From Mesorhizobium sp. (lineage in GTDB: Bacteria > Pseudomonadota > Alphaproteobacteria > Rhizobiales > Rhizobiaceae), in NCBI GenBank assembly GCA_027492275.1, contig JAPUFC010000071.1, positions 122,428 to 186,427 on the forward strand: 64,000 bases of DNA, given 5' to 3'. Both the position numbers and the translations under genes were made by a program. Below are positions 16,095 to 24,875 of this stretch, piece after piece; within the stretch, counting starts at the first letter, position 1, and each line of letters begins with the position of its first letter. The notes beneath the pieces are model-generated. The model was not told the origin of the DNA. It did no database searches and was given only the letters and a program-made list of their open reading frames with translations.

Positions 16095-16637
16095 ATGCCG
16101 CATGATGCCTGCATTCTCACAACGAAGGACTTCACCATTCTGGAAGTCATGCTCGACCGCAGTTCCGATCCCGCGGAAGCCATGACCCTCCTTTTGCGCC
16201 GCAAGCTCGACGCCGCGACCGTGGTCTTCCGGGAAGACGTTCCGCCGCAGGTGGCGACGCTGAGCAGCCGGGTGTCCTTCGCCGTCGATGGCGGCGAGGC
16301 CGACAGCCGCATCCTGTCGCACGACCGGATGACCTCGCCGGTCGGGCTCTACCTGCCGATCACCACGCTGCGCGGCCTTGCCCTGCTCGGGCTGGCGGAA
16401 GGGCAGGCGATCCGCGTCGCCAACCGGGACGGCGTGGCGGAGCGCATCCGTCTCGACCAGGTCCTCTACCAGCCCGAATCGGCCCGGCGCGCGCAGGAAG
16501 CCGTCGAGCTGCGCGCCACGCCGCAAGCGCGGCGGACCATGCTGCGGGTCATTCCGGGCACATTGGCGCAGCAACCCGCCCTGGCGCGCGCGCATGCCAT
16601 CGACGACGGCGACGATCCGGGCCCGTCGGCGGCTTGA
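16095..16637 (+). CDS. Rnk-like GreA/GreB C-terminal domain protein
   Basis: A 180-residue relative of the neighbouring Rnk. It shares the ordering ILTTKDFTILEVMLD, then RKLDAATVVFREDVPPQVATLSSRV, then a GreA/GreB-like domain (GLYLPITTLRGLALLGLAEGQAIRV). It carries about 40 extra C-terminal residues rich in arginine and alanine. GGAG lies 9 bases before the ATG. It probably acts on RNA polymerase, but the specific role is unknown. The tandem pair suggests duplication with divergence. It ends 9 bases before the convergent phnN. Confidence 0.8.
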   Translation: MPHDACILTTKDFTILEVMLDRSSDPAEAMTLLLRRKLDAATVVFREDVPPQVATLSSRVSFAVDGGEADSRILSHDRMTSPVGLYLPITTLRGLALLGLAEGQAIRVANRDGVAERIRLDQVLYQPESARRAQEAVELRATPQARRTMLRVIPGTLAQQPALARAHAIDDGDDPGPSAA

Positions 16638-16646
16638 AGGCCGCCG

Positions 16647-17234
16647 TCAGGGCGAATGCCGGGCAGCCTCGATCATCCCGACCAGCGCCGAGGCCGCTTC
16701 CTGCATCGGCCCTGAATTGTCGATCGTGCGGCTATGCCAGCCGCCGGCCGGAAGCGGCATCGCCGAACGGGCCAGCCGTGCCTCGACGGCCGCGCGGCTC
16801 TCGCGGTCGCGCCCGACCAGACGCCGCAGGAGGATGTTCCGCGGCGCGGTGATCTCGGCCACATGCAGCTTCGGGAAACGAAGGGCGATGGCGTCCAGCG
16901 CGGCCCGCGACACGTTGCCGACGACGGTCAGGCCGTCCTCATAGGCGGCGGCGACCTCGCGAGGCAGCCCGTAGTGAAGCCCGTGCGCCTCCCAGGTCAA
17001 GCAGAAGCGTCCCGCCGCCTGCGCGGCCAGAAATTCTTCCGTCGAAAGGCTGTCATGGTCCTCGAGCGAAGGCACGGAGGGCCGCGTCACCACCCTGCGC
17101 ACGAAAACCACGCCCGGATCGCCGGCAAGCGCCTCCTGCGCGACGCCGAGCAGCGTGTCCTTTCCGGCGCCGCTCGGGCCGACGACGGCGACGAAGGCCC
17201 CGGCGCGGGCGGCATGATCGGCGGCCGGAGGCAT
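16647..17234 (-). CDS. phnN: ribose 1,5-bisphosphate phosphokinase PhnN
   Basis: A 195-residue P-loop kinase with the Walker A motif GPSGAGKDT at residues 19-27 and guanylate-kinase-like segments VRRVVTRP and LTWEAHGLHYGLP. It phosphorylates ribose 1,5-bisphosphate to PRPP, the last step that returns C-P lyase products to nucleotide metabolism. It is the final gene of the phn operon, 4 bases after phnM. The length is normal. Confidence 0.95.
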   Translation of the reverse strand: MPPAADHAARAGAFVAVVGPSGAGKDTLLGVAQEALAGDPGVVFVRRVVTRPSVPSLEDHDSLSTEEFLAAQAAGRFCLTWEAHGLHYGLPREVAAAYEDGLTVVGNVSRAALDAIALRFPKLHVAEITAPRNILLRRLVGRDRESRAAVEARLARSAMPLPAGGWHSRTIDNSGPMQEAASALVGMIEAARHSP

Positions 17235-17238
17235 CGGT

Positions 17239-18384
17239 TCAGGCGACCCGCTCGCCGGCTCGCCAGACGGAGCGGACCAGCGGCGGCATGTCCGGCATGG
17301 TCTTGACGCGGATCACGTCGGCGCGCTTGCCGGGCGCGATCGCGCCGCGATCGCTCAGCCCCGTCGCCTCGGCGGGATTGGCCGTGACGAGCTTCACCGC
17401 GTCCGGCAGTCTTGCATCGCCGCTGCCGGCGAGTGTGAAGACGGCCTGGATCAGGCTGAACGGCACGTAGTCCGACGACAGCACGTCGAGATGGCCGGCG
17501 CGATGCAGGTCGAGCGCCGAGATGTTGCCGGAATGCGAGCCGCCGCGCACCACGTTCGGCGCACCCATCAGCACCTTCAGTCCCGCGCCGTGCGAGGCGG
17601 CGGCCGCCTCCGCCGTGGTCGGGAACTCGGCCAGCGAGATGCCGAGCGACACTGCCTCCTCGACATGCGCCACGGTCGCGTCGTCATGGCTGGCCAGCGT
17701 GATGCCGGCCGCGCGGCAGCGTTCGGCGATGACCGGCCGGTGGCGCGGCGAATATTCCTGCGACTGGCGGATGCGGCGTTCGCAGAAACGGTCGAACTCG
17801 GCGTCCGACATCTTCATCTTGCCCTGGTAGTAGACGCGGTAGGTGTCCATCGACACGAACTGGCGCTGGCCCGGCGCATGGTCCATCAGCGAGGCGAGCC
17901 TGAGCAGGCCGTTGCCCTCGATCATGCCGAAGCCGTCGACCACGTCGGGCGCCGAGACCTCGCAACGCAAATGGATGAAGTGCTCGGCGCGCAGCCGGCC
18001 GTTGGCGGAGGCGAAGCGAATCGCCTCGGCCATGTCCTGCATCTCGGCGGCGCGGATGTCGGACTCGTCCAGCCCGACGCGCAGCGCGTCGAAGACCGTG
18101 GTGATGCCGGAGGCGGCGAGCTGCGCGTCATGCGCCTGGATGGAGGCCATCTTGTCCCAGCGCACCTTGGGACGCGGCATGAAATGGCCTTCCAGGTGGT
18201 CGGTGTGCAGCTCGATCAGGCCGGGCAACAGGTAGTCGCCGCCGAAATCCTCGCCGGCGCGCGCCGCGCCCTCGCCGATCTCCGCGATGCGGCCGTCGCG
18301 CAGCACGAGGTGCCCGTCGACGACGCGGTCCGCCAGCACGATCCTGGCATTGTCGAGCACGGTTTCGGTCATCGTCGTCCTCAT
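17239..18384 (-). CDS. phnM: alpha-D-ribose 1-methylphosphonate 5-triphosphate diphosphatase PhnM
   Basis: A 381-residue amidohydrolase-fold enzyme. Metal-binding motifs include LIELHTDHLEGH near residue 60 and ITLASHDDATVAH in the second half. It removes pyrophosphate from the triphosphate intermediate made by the PhnGHIL complex, giving the substrate of PhnJ. I chose the ATG at 18384 because it overlaps the upstream TGA (ATGA); a second ATG four codons later is possible. The length fits the family. Confidence 0.96.
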   Translation of the reverse strand: MRTTMTETVLDNARIVLADRVVDGHLVLRDGRIAEIGEGAARAGEDFGGDYLLPGLIELHTDHLEGHFMPRPKVRWDKMASIQAHDAQLAASGITTVFDALRVGLDESDIRAAEMQDMAEAIRFASANGRLRAEHFIHLRCEVSAPDVVDGFGMIEGNGLLRLASLMDHAPGQRQFVSMDTYRVYYQGKMKMSDAEFDRFCERRIRQSQEYSPRHRPVIAERCRAAGITLASHDDATVAHVEEAVSLGISLAEFPTTAEAAAASHGAGLKVLMGAPNVVRGGSHSGNISALDLHRAGHLDVLSSDYVPFSLIQAVFTLAGSGDARLPDAVKLVTANPAEATGLSDRGAIAPGKRADVIRVKTMPDMPPLVRSVWRAGERVA

Positions 18385-19070
18385 GCCGTCTCGGCGAGCG
18401 AATGGATTTTCAGGGGGTGGGTCGAATGCACGGCGAAGGGCGCTCCGGGCTCCGGCTCCACGAACAGCGCCAGCGCCTCGACGGCCAGCGGCCTGCCGGT
18501 GAAGGAAGCGAAGCGGGCCGAGAGCATGGCCTCGACCCACGGGAACTCGGCGAAGGCGACCGGACCGGTCAGCGTCATGTGGAAGCGGAATTCGTCCAGA
18601 ACATGCGGGTAGCCCCAGCGGTCGAGCAGCTCGCGCTGGCGCGGCGTCAGCCGGTGCGGCCTGCGCTTCTCGATCTCCGATGGCGTAAGCGGGGCGCGGA
18701 ACGGCTCGAAATGGCGCAGCACGTCGCCTTCCAGCGCCTGGATGGCGGCGTTCGCGCGCTCGGGAACCAGCGCGAAGAACTGGCCGAGCCGCGCCAGCGC
18801 CAGCGCCGGCATGACGAAGCCCTGCCGCGCGGACGCGAAGGCGTGGAGCGCGTCCTCCAGCGCCGCCAGCGTGCGGCCCTCGGCGAGGCGGAAGGGCGCC
18901 TTCAGCGTGGCGTGGAAGCCGTAGCGCGCCGGGTCCTTCACGATGGCGTCGATGCGCGGGTCGGCCTCGCGGGCCGGCGCGCCGGTGAAGGCGTCGCGTC
19001 CCAGCCAGCGCGCGGCCGCCTGCCCGAGCAGGCTTGCCGAAGGCGGGGCGAAGTAGATGGCGGCGCGCAT
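18381..19070 (-). CDS. DUF1045 2H-phosphoesterase-like phosphonate protein
   Basis: A 229-residue protein of the DUF1045 family found in C-P lyase operons. Two H-X-T-L motifs, H53-A-T-L and H164-M-T-L, have the spacing and context of the 2H phosphoesterase fold, which acts on cyclic phosphates. In E. coli, PhnP opens the 5-phosphoribosyl 1,2-cyclic phosphate left by PhnJ. phnP is not in this operon, so DUF1045 is a good candidate for the same step; this is inference. Both ends are coupled: TGATG with phnE upstream and ATGA with phnM downstream. Confidence 0.87.
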   Translation of the reverse strand: MRAAIYFAPPSASLLGQAAARWLGRDAFTGAPAREADPRIDAIVKDPARYGFHATLKAPFRLAEGRTLAALEDALHAFASARQGFVMPALALARLGQFFALVPERANAAIQALEGDVLRHFEPFRAPLTPSEIEKRRPHRLTPRQRELLDRWGYPHVLDEFRFHMTLTGPVAFAEFPWVEAMLSARFASFTGRPLAVEALALFVEPEPGAPFAVHSTHPLKIHSLAETA

Positions 19071-19894
19071 CAGATGAACAGCTTTCTGAGCTGCTGGGAC
19101 AGGAGATCGACCAGCGTGACGGTGGCGACGACGACGATCAGCATGGCCGAGGCCTGCGGATAATAGAAGCCCCGGATCGATTCGAACATGACCTGGCCGA
19201 TGCCGCCGGCGCCGATGATGCCGAGCACGGTGGCCGAGCGGACGTTGGATTCGAAACGGTACAGCGCGAAGGACATCCACAGCGGCAATACCTGCGGAAT
19301 GACGCCGAACACGACCTCCTGAAGCCTCGACGCGCCGGTGGCGCGGATCGCCTCGACCGGGCGCGGATCGATCGCCTCCACGGCCTCCGAGAACAGCTTG
19401 GCGAGGATGCCGGTTGTGTGGATGAACAACGCCATGACGCCGGCGAAGGGGCCGAGGCCGACCGCCACGACGAACAGCACGGCGAAGACCATCTCGTGGA
19501 TGGCGCGGCAGAAATCCATCAGGCGGCGGACCGGCTGGATGACGTACCACGGAGCCATGTTGCGCGCCGACAGGATGCCCAGCGGGATCGACAGCGCGAC
19601 GGCGAGGAAGGTGCCCCAGAGCGCGATCTGGATCGTCACCACCATCTCCTCGAGATAGTAGCGCCATTCCCTGAAGTCCGGCTGGAGGAAGCCCGACGCA
19701 TAGCTCGCCATGTTGCCGGCGTCGGTGAAGAGATAGGTCCAGCGACCCATCTCGGCCGGACCCCAGCTCCACAGCAGAAGCAGGGCGAGAACGGCCCACA
19801 GCCCGCCATTCAGCGCGGACCGTTTCCAGTCGCGCCCGATCTCGGCGGGGGCTGCACCGACCTGCGGTGTCGAGGGAGCGGCCATGTCGGTCAT
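19070..19894 (-). CDS. phnE: phosphonate ABC transporter permease PhnE
   Basis: A 274-residue inner-membrane permease with about six helices. The permease loop that contacts PhnC reads [21 protein letters not shown], with the conserved glycine of the EAA motif. It forms the channel for phosphonate uptake with PhnC and PhnD. The gene starts 62 bases after phnD. A second in-frame ATG (19885) is a possible start. The single intact gene contrasts with the split phnE of E. coli K-12. Confidence 0.95.
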   Translation of the reverse strand: MTDMAAPSTPQVGAAPAEIGRDWKRSALNGGLWAVLALLLLWSWGPAEMGRWTYLFTDAGNMASYASGFLQPDFREWRYYLEEMVVTIQIALWGTFLAVALSIPLGILSARNMAPWYVIQPVRRLMDFCRAIHEMVFAVLFVVAVGLGPFAGVMALFIHTTGILAKLFSEAVEAIDPRPVEAIRATGASRLQEVVFGVIPQVLPLWMSFALYRFESNVRSATVLGIIGAGGIGQVMFESIRGFYYPQASAMLIVVVATVTLVDLLSQQLRKLFI

Positions 19895-19956
19895 CGGTCT
19901 GTCTCGGGTTCAAAAGGCCGCGGCCGTCGCCGGCCGCGGCCCGAGGGCTCGGACGA

Positions 19957-20949
19957 TCAGCTCTGGCCGTTCTTCTTGATCTTGTCCTCGAAGGCGGCCT
20001 TCTGCGCTTCGAGCTTGGCGATCTCAGCCTTCTTCTGGTCGGCCGGCATGGCGGTGTCGGCGTTCAGCTTGGCGATCGACTTGGCCAGCTCCATCACGCG
20101 GATCGGCAGGAGCTGGTCGTCGCTGGACGCGCGGAACGGGGCCCATGCGAGACCTTCCAGAACGGCCTTCTCCTTGGCCACGTCGCCCTTCGACTGGTCG
20201 GTGCCGTAGGTCAGGAAGAAGTCCTTGATCTTGGCCTTTGCCTCGGCCGGCAGGTCCTTGCGCCACACGATCGGGTCGGACGGGATGAGCGGCGACTTCC
20301 AGATCACCTTGATCTTGGCAAAGGCCGCCGGCTGGTTCTTCTCGATCAGCGCCAGGTTCTCGGTGTTGTTGGCGGCGGCATCGACCTGGCCGTTGGCCAC
20401 GGCCATGGCGTTGGTCTCGTGATTGGCGTTGGTGACGTTCTTGAAGCAGGCCTTGGGGTCGACGCCGTTGGCGCCGAACACGAAGGTCATCGGCACGAGG
20501 TAGCCGGAGGTCGAGTTCGGATCACCGAGGCCGAAATTCAGCGACTGGTCGCACTTCAGCAGGTCCTCGACGGAGTTCAGCTTGCTGTCCTTGGGCGCCA
20601 GGATCAGCGACCAGTAGCCGGGATCGCCGGTGGAGGAGACCGTCTGCACGAACACCTCGCCGTCGGCGCGGTCGACCGCCTCCATGGCCGACTTGTTGCC
20701 GTACCAGGCCATCTGCACCTTGCCGAAGCGCATGCCCTCTATGACGCCGGCATAGTCGGAGGCGAAGAAGGGCTTGATGTCGAGGCCGGTGGCCTTGGAC
20801 ATGTCGGCCAGCAGCGGCTCCCATTTCGGCTTCAGCGCCTGCTGGGACTCGGTCGAGATGATGCCGAAGTTGATCTCCTCGGCCAGCGCCGTGTGCGAAA
20901 CGAGGGCGGCGAGCGAGGCCGCCGCGACGGTCTTCAGAAGCGTTTTCAT
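19957..20949 (-). CDS. phnD: phosphonate-binding periplasmic protein PhnD
   Basis: A 330-residue periplasmic solute-binding protein with a signal peptide (residues 1-23, ending LAEE). Family landmarks include EINFGIISTESQQALKPKWE, GNKSAMEAVDRADGEV, and GLGDPNSTSGYLVPM in the ligand cleft. It delivers phosphonates to PhnE/PhnC. I chose the start at 20949 because it begins the signal peptide; the longer in-frame reading adds basic residues in front. The lysine- and glutamate-rich C-terminal tail (about 295-330) is predicted to be a helix. Confidence 0.96.
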   Translation of the reverse strand: MKTLLKTVAAASLAALVSHTALAEEINFGIISTESQQALKPKWEPLLADMSKATGLDIKPFFASDYAGVIEGMRFGKVQMAWYGNKSAMEAVDRADGEVFVQTVSSTGDPGYWSLILAPKDSKLNSVEDLLKCDQSLNFGLGDPNSTSGYLVPMTFVFGANGVDPKACFKNVTNANHETNAMAVANGQVDAAANNTENLALIEKNQPAAFAKIKVIWKSPLIPSDPIVWRKDLPAEAKAKIKDFFLTYGTDQSKGDVAKEKAVLEGLAWAPFRASSDDQLLPIRVMELAKSIAKLNADTAMPADQKKAEIAKLEAQKAAFEDKIKKNGQS

Positions 20950-20980
20950 GGTCGATGTCCCTGTTGTCTTTGCGTTGGGG

Positions 20981-21832
20981 TCAGGCCGCGAATGCCCCGG
21001 CGCCGACCATGGCCGGCGCCTTGCGGGGCGCGTTGTCTTTTTCAGGCTTGGCCGGCGCGGCATCCGGCAGGATCAGTTCTTCGGAATTGGCTCCGTAGAG
21101 CTCGGTGAGGAAGGCGTTGGTCAGCTTGACCGAGGGGCCGTCGAACACGACCCGGCCGTCGCGCAGCGCGATGGTGCGCGGGCAATAGCGGCGCGCATAC
21201 TCCACCTGATGCAGCGAGACGATGCAGGTGATGCCCTGCTCGCGGTTGATCGCCGCCAATACCTCCATGACGCGGCGCGCCGAGGACGGGTCGAGCGAGG
21301 CGATCGGCTCGTCGGCGAGCAGGATGCGCGATTTCTGCACCAGCGTGCGGGCGATTGCGGCGCGCTGCTGCTGGCCGCCGGACAGCGTCGAGGCGCGCTG
21401 CCAGGCCACCTCGCCGATGCCGACGCGTGCCAGCGCCTCACGCGCGGCCTTCTTCTCCTCGGCGGTGAACAGGCCGAGCGTGCCGCGCCAGTGCGGAATG
21501 CGGCCGAGATGGCCGATCAGCACGTTGGTCAGCACCGGCAGGCGGCCGACCAGGTTGAACTGCTGGAAGATGACGCCGATTTCGCGGCGCAGCGCGCGGG
21601 CGCCCTGCGCCAGGCGTCCGCCCGACTGCATGGGCTGGCCGAACACCTCGATGGCGCCGCCGCCATGCGCGGTGTCCAGTCCGCAGATGTGCTTGATCAG
21701 CGTGCTCTTGCCCGAACCGGACGCGCCGATGAGCGCGACCATCTCGCCCTGAGCGATGTCGATGCTGACATCGTTCAGGGCCTGTTTCGCGCCGAACCGC
21801 TTCGACAGGCCGCGTACCGCTATCGCATTCAT
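20981..21832 (-). CDS. phnC: phosphonate ABC transporter ATP-binding protein PhnC
   Basis: A 283-residue ABC ATPase with Walker [10 protein letters not shown], signature LSGGQQQR, Walker [14 protein letters not shown] and the H-loop SLHQVEYA. It energises phosphonate import by PhnDE. The C-terminal 30 residues are a proline- and alanine-rich tail not needed for the fold. The start at 21832 gives the normal N terminus; the upstream reading lacks similarity. It follows the acyltransferase gene by 49 bases. Confidence 0.95.
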   Translation of the reverse strand: MNAIAVRGLSKRFGAKQALNDVSIDIAQGEMVALIGASGSGKSTLIKHICGLDTAHGGGAIEVFGQPMQSGGRLAQGARALRREIGVIFQQFNLVGRLPVLTNVLIGHLGRIPHWRGTLGLFTAEEKKAAREALARVGIGEVAWQRASTLSGGQQQRAAIARTLVQKSRILLADEPIASLDPSSARRVMEVLAAINREQGITCIVSLHQVEYARRYCPRTIALRDGRVVFDGPSVKLTNAFLTELYGANSEELILPDAAPAKPEKDNAPRKAPAMVGAGAFAA

Positions 21833-21881
21833 GGTCTCGCCTCGCTGAAGGATGGGCCACGCAAAGGGCCGTCGAACCGAT

Positions 21882-22541
21882 CTATGCGGCGTGGATGACG
21901 CCGGAATGACCGTTCGATGACAGTCCCGCACTCTCGTAGCGATCAAGGAAGGTTTCCGCGTCGAGCGTGCGGAAATCCGGCAGCGCGGCGTGCAGCCGTT
22001 CGTGGCTCCAGTCCCACCAGGCAAGCCGGTCCATGCGCTCGCCGATGCCGGCGGGGAAGCGCGGCCGGATCGGCTTGGCGGGCACGCCGGCGACGATGGT
22101 GTAGGGCGCCACGTCGCGCGTCACCACCGAGCCCGCGCCGATCACCGCGCCGTTGCCGATGGTGACGCCGGGCAGGATCGTCGCGCCGTGTCCGATCCAG
22201 GTGTCGTGGCCGATGACGATGCGCTGCCTGCGCCGCCAGCCGAAGAACTCGGCCTCGTCCTGCTCGCCCTCGAAATAATCGCCGGCGCGATAGGTGAAAT
22301 GATGCAATGTCGGTCGCCACGTCGGGTGGTTGGTGGCATTGATGCGCACGGCCGCTGCGATGTTGGCGAACTTGCCGATCTCGGCGCACCAGATGTTGCA
22401 GTCCTGCATGCAGTAGGAATAATCGCCGAATGTCGTTTCCACGACGCGGGCGCGTTCGGCGATTTCCGTATAGGCGCCGAGTTGGGAATCCTGCACGATG
22501 GCCGTCTCGTGGACGAGCGGGGTCTGCGAATATTTGGTCAT
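21882..22541 (-). CDS. hexapeptide-repeat acyltransferase of phosphonate operons
   Basis: A 219-residue left-handed beta-helix acyltransferase related to chloramphenicol/xenobiotic acetyltransferases. The hexapeptide repeats run through [20 protein letters not shown] and [24 protein letters not shown], with a probable catalytic histidine in NATNHPTW. Proteins of this type recur in C-P lyase clusters (phosphonate metabolism, transferase hexapeptide family). Its substrate is unknown; acetylation of aminoalkylphosphonates, as by PhnO, is one possibility. It starts 3 bases after phnL. Confidence 0.9.
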   Translation of the reverse strand: MTKYSQTPLVHETAIVQDSQLGAYTEIAERARVVETTFGDYSYCMQDCNIWCAEIGKFANIAAAVRINATNHPTWRPTLHHFTYRAGDYFEGEQDEAEFFGWRRRQRIVIGHDTWIGHGATILPGVTIGNGAVIGAGSVVTRDVAPYTIVAGVPAKPIRPRFPAGIGERMDRLAWWDWSHERLHAALPDFRTLDAETFLDRYESAGLSSNGHSGVIHAA

Positions 22542-22544
22542 GGC

Positions 22545-23255
22545 TCAGGCGGCCTTTCGGGCTGAAAAGGTCGTGACGTCGAGGATGCGGGTGGCGACGC
22601 GGTCGCGCACGATCTCGTCGTGGAATATGCCGAGGATCGCCGCGCCGGCCGCCTTCTTGGCATCGATCATGTCGCAGACGATGTCGCGGTTTGTTGCGTC
22701 GAGCGACGCGGTGGGCTCGTCGAGCAGCAGCACGGGATGTTGCGTGATGAAGCCGCGCGCGATGTTGACGCGCTGCTTCTCGCCGCCGGAGAACGTCGCG
22801 GGCGGCAAATCGAACAGCGTTTCGGGCAGGTTGAGCCGGCGCAGCATGGCGGCGGCGCGGTCGCGCGCCTGCGCTCTGTCCACGCCGCGCGAGACCAGCG
22901 GCTCGGCCACTACGTCCACCGCCGGTACGCGCGGAACGGCGCGCAGGAACTGGCTGACATAGCCGATCACCTCGCGCCGCAGCGCCAGCACCGTGCGCGG
23001 ATCGCCGGCCGCCAGGTCGGCATAGCCATCGCCCTGCCGGACAAGAATCTGCCCGCCATCGACGGCGTAGTTGCCGTAGATCATGCGCAGGATCGAGGAT
23101 TTGCCGACCCCGGAGGGACCGCCCAGCACCACGCATTCGCCGGGGAAAATCTCGAAGCCGACGCCTTTCACAACGGGCAGACGCATGCCGCCGCGCAGGT
23201 GCATGGTGAAGGATTTTTCGACATTCCTGACGCTCAGGGAGGGAGCGGCGCTCAT
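22545..23255 (-). CDS. phnL: C-P lyase complex ATP-binding protein PhnL
   Basis: A 236-residue ABC-type ATPase that is part of the C-P lyase machinery, not of the importer. Walker A GGPSGVGKSS, signature FSGGEKQR, Walker B VLLLDEPTASLD and the switch region GIFHDE are present. It acts with PhnGHI to make ribose 1-phosphonate 5-triphosphate from ATP and phosphonate. The start at 23255 lies 1 base after the phnK stop codon. Confidence 0.95.
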   Translation of the reverse strand: MSAAPSLSVRNVEKSFTMHLRGGMRLPVVKGVGFEIFPGECVVLGGPSGVGKSSILRMIYGNYAVDGGQILVRQGDGYADLAAGDPRTVLALRREVIGYVSQFLRAVPRVPAVDVVAEPLVSRGVDRAQARDRAAAMLRRLNLPETLFDLPPATFSGGEKQRVNIARGFITQHPVLLLDEPTASLDATNRDIVCDMIDAKKAAGAAILGIFHDEIVRDRVATRILDVTTFSARKAA

Positions 23256-23256
23256 C

Positions 23257-24033
23257 TCAACTCTCCGGGATCGAGGCGACGAGGAGCTGCGTGTAGGCAT
23301 GCGCCGGATCATCCAGCACGCGGTCCGTCAGGCCGCTTTCCACGACGTTCCCGTCCTTCATCACGATCATGCGCTGCGACAAGAGCCGGGCGACCGCGAG
23401 ATCGTGCGTGACGATGACGACCGACAGGCCGAATTCCGATACGAGCGAGCGCAGGAGGTCGAGCAGGCGCGCCTGCACCGAGACGTCGAGCCCGCCGGTC
23501 GGCTCGTCCATGAAGACGAGGCGCGGCAGGGTGACGAGGTTGCGCGCGATCTGGAGCCGCTGGCGCATGCCGCCGGAGAAGGCGAGCGGCCGGTCGTCGA
23601 TGCGGTCCGCCGCGATCTCGACGCGTCCGAGCCAGTCCGTGGCCGTCTCGCGCAGCTTTCCATAGTGGCGGTCGCCTACCGCCATCAGCCGCTCGCCGAC
23701 ATTGGCGCCGGCCGAGACGCGCATGCGCAAGCCGTCCGCCGGGTTTTGGTGGACGAAACCCCAGTCGGTTCGCATCAGAAAGCGGCGCTCCGCCTCGCGC
23801 AATGTGGCGAGGTCGCGCATGACGCCGTCGCGCATGCGGTAGGAGACCGAGCCGGAGGTGGGCTCCAGCCGCGTGGAAATGCAGTTCAGAAGCGTCGACT
23901 TGCCCGAACCGGACTCGCCCACGATGGCCAGGACCTCGCCCGGCCAGAGATCGAACGACACATCCTCGCAGCCCCGGCGCGCGCCGTAGGATTTTGTCAG
24001 GGACTCGACGGAAAGAAGGGGTTGGTCGGTCAT
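23257..24033 (-). CDS. phnK: C-P lyase complex ATP-binding protein PhnK
   Basis: A 258-residue ABC-type ATPase that docks on PhnJ in the core complex. Walker A is GESGSGKST, the signature is FSGGMRQR, Walker B is LVFMDEPTGGLD and the H-loop is IVTHDLA. It resembles oligopeptide-type ATPases but is identified as PhnK by the motif GFVHQNPADGLRM and by its place between phnJ and phnL. The start overlaps the phnJ stop (TGATG). Confidence 0.95.
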   Translation of the reverse strand: MTDQPLLSVESLTKSYGARRGCEDVSFDLWPGEVLAIVGESGSGKSTLLNCISTRLEPTSGSVSYRMRDGVMRDLATLREAERRFLMRTDWGFVHQNPADGLRMRVSAGANVGERLMAVGDRHYGKLRETATDWLGRVEIAADRIDDRPLAFSGGMRQRLQIARNLVTLPRLVFMDEPTGGLDVSVQARLLDLLRSLVSEFGLSVVIVTHDLAVARLLSQRMIVMKDGNVVESGLTDRVLDDPAHAYTQLLVASIPES

Positions 24034-24875
24034 CACGCAGCCGCCCCTTCCCGCCGTCCCTCGCAGAAATCCGTGTCCGAGCAGACGAACATGCGGCCGC
24101 CGCGATCGTCGGTGACGACCTCGTCCAGATAGACGTTGTCCGCGCCGCACAGCGCGCAGGGCCTGTCGAAGCTCTGCACCCGGAAGGGATGATCCTCGAA
24201 GTCGAGGCTGACGACCTCGGTGAAGGGCGGCAGCGCGTAGATGCGCTTTTCCCGGCCGGCACCGAAAAGCTGAAGAGCCGGCGAGCGGTGCATCTTCGGA
24301 TTGTCAAATTTCGGGATCGGCGAGGGGTCCATCACATAGCGGCCCTCGACCTTGACCGGATAGGCGTAGGTCGTGGCGATGTGGCCGTGACGCGCAATGT
24401 CCTCGTAGAGCTTGACGTGCATCAGCCCGTATTCCTCCAGCGCATGCATGACGCGCGTCTCGGTCTCGCGCGGCTCCAGGAAGCGCAGCGGCTCGGGGAT
24501 CGGCACCTGGAAGACGATGGTCTGGCCTTCCCGCAAAGGCTGCTCGGGAATGCGGTGGCGCGTCTGGACGATGGTCGCCTCCTCCGTCCTGGTCGTGGTG
24601 GCGACGCCGGTGGTGCGGGCGAAGAAGGCGCGGATGGAGACGGCGTTGGTGGTGTCGTCCGCGCCCTGGTCGATGACCTTGAGCACGTCGGCGGGGCCGA
24701 TGATCGAGGCCGTAACCTGCACGCCGCCCGTGCCCCAGCCATAGGGCATCGGCATCTCGCGGCTGGCGAACGGCACCTGATAGCCGGGGATGGCGATGGC
24801 CTTCAAAATGGCGCGGCGGATCATCCGCTTGGTCTGCTCGTCCAGATAGGCGAAGTTGTAGGCGGGCGCGTTCAT
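24033..24875 (-). CDS. phnJ: radical SAM C-P lyase PhnJ
   Basis: A 280-residue enzyme that breaks the carbon-phosphorus bond of ribose 1-alkylphosphonate 5-phosphate to release the hydrocarbon. The cysteines C240, C243, C265 and C271 (C-X2-C-X21-C-X5-C) match the PhnJ iron-sulfur cluster and catalytic cysteine. G31 in IAIPGYQVP corresponds to the glycyl radical position near residue 32 of the E. coli enzyme. The start overlaps the phnI stop codon (ATGA). It is the key enzyme of the operon and is intact. Confidence 0.97.
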   Translation of the reverse strand: MNAPAYNFAYLDEQTKRMIRRAILKAIAIPGYQVPFASREMPMPYGWGTGGVQVTASIIGPADVLKVIDQGADDTTNAVSIRAFFARTTGVATTTRTEEATIVQTRHRIPEQPLREGQTIVFQVPIPEPLRFLEPRETETRVMHALEEYGLMHVKLYEDIARHGHIATTYAYPVKVEGRYVMDPSPIPKFDNPKMHRSPALQLFGAGREKRIYALPPFTEVVSLDFEDHPFRVQSFDRPCALCGADNVYLDEVVTDDRGGRMFVCSDTDFCEGRREGAAA

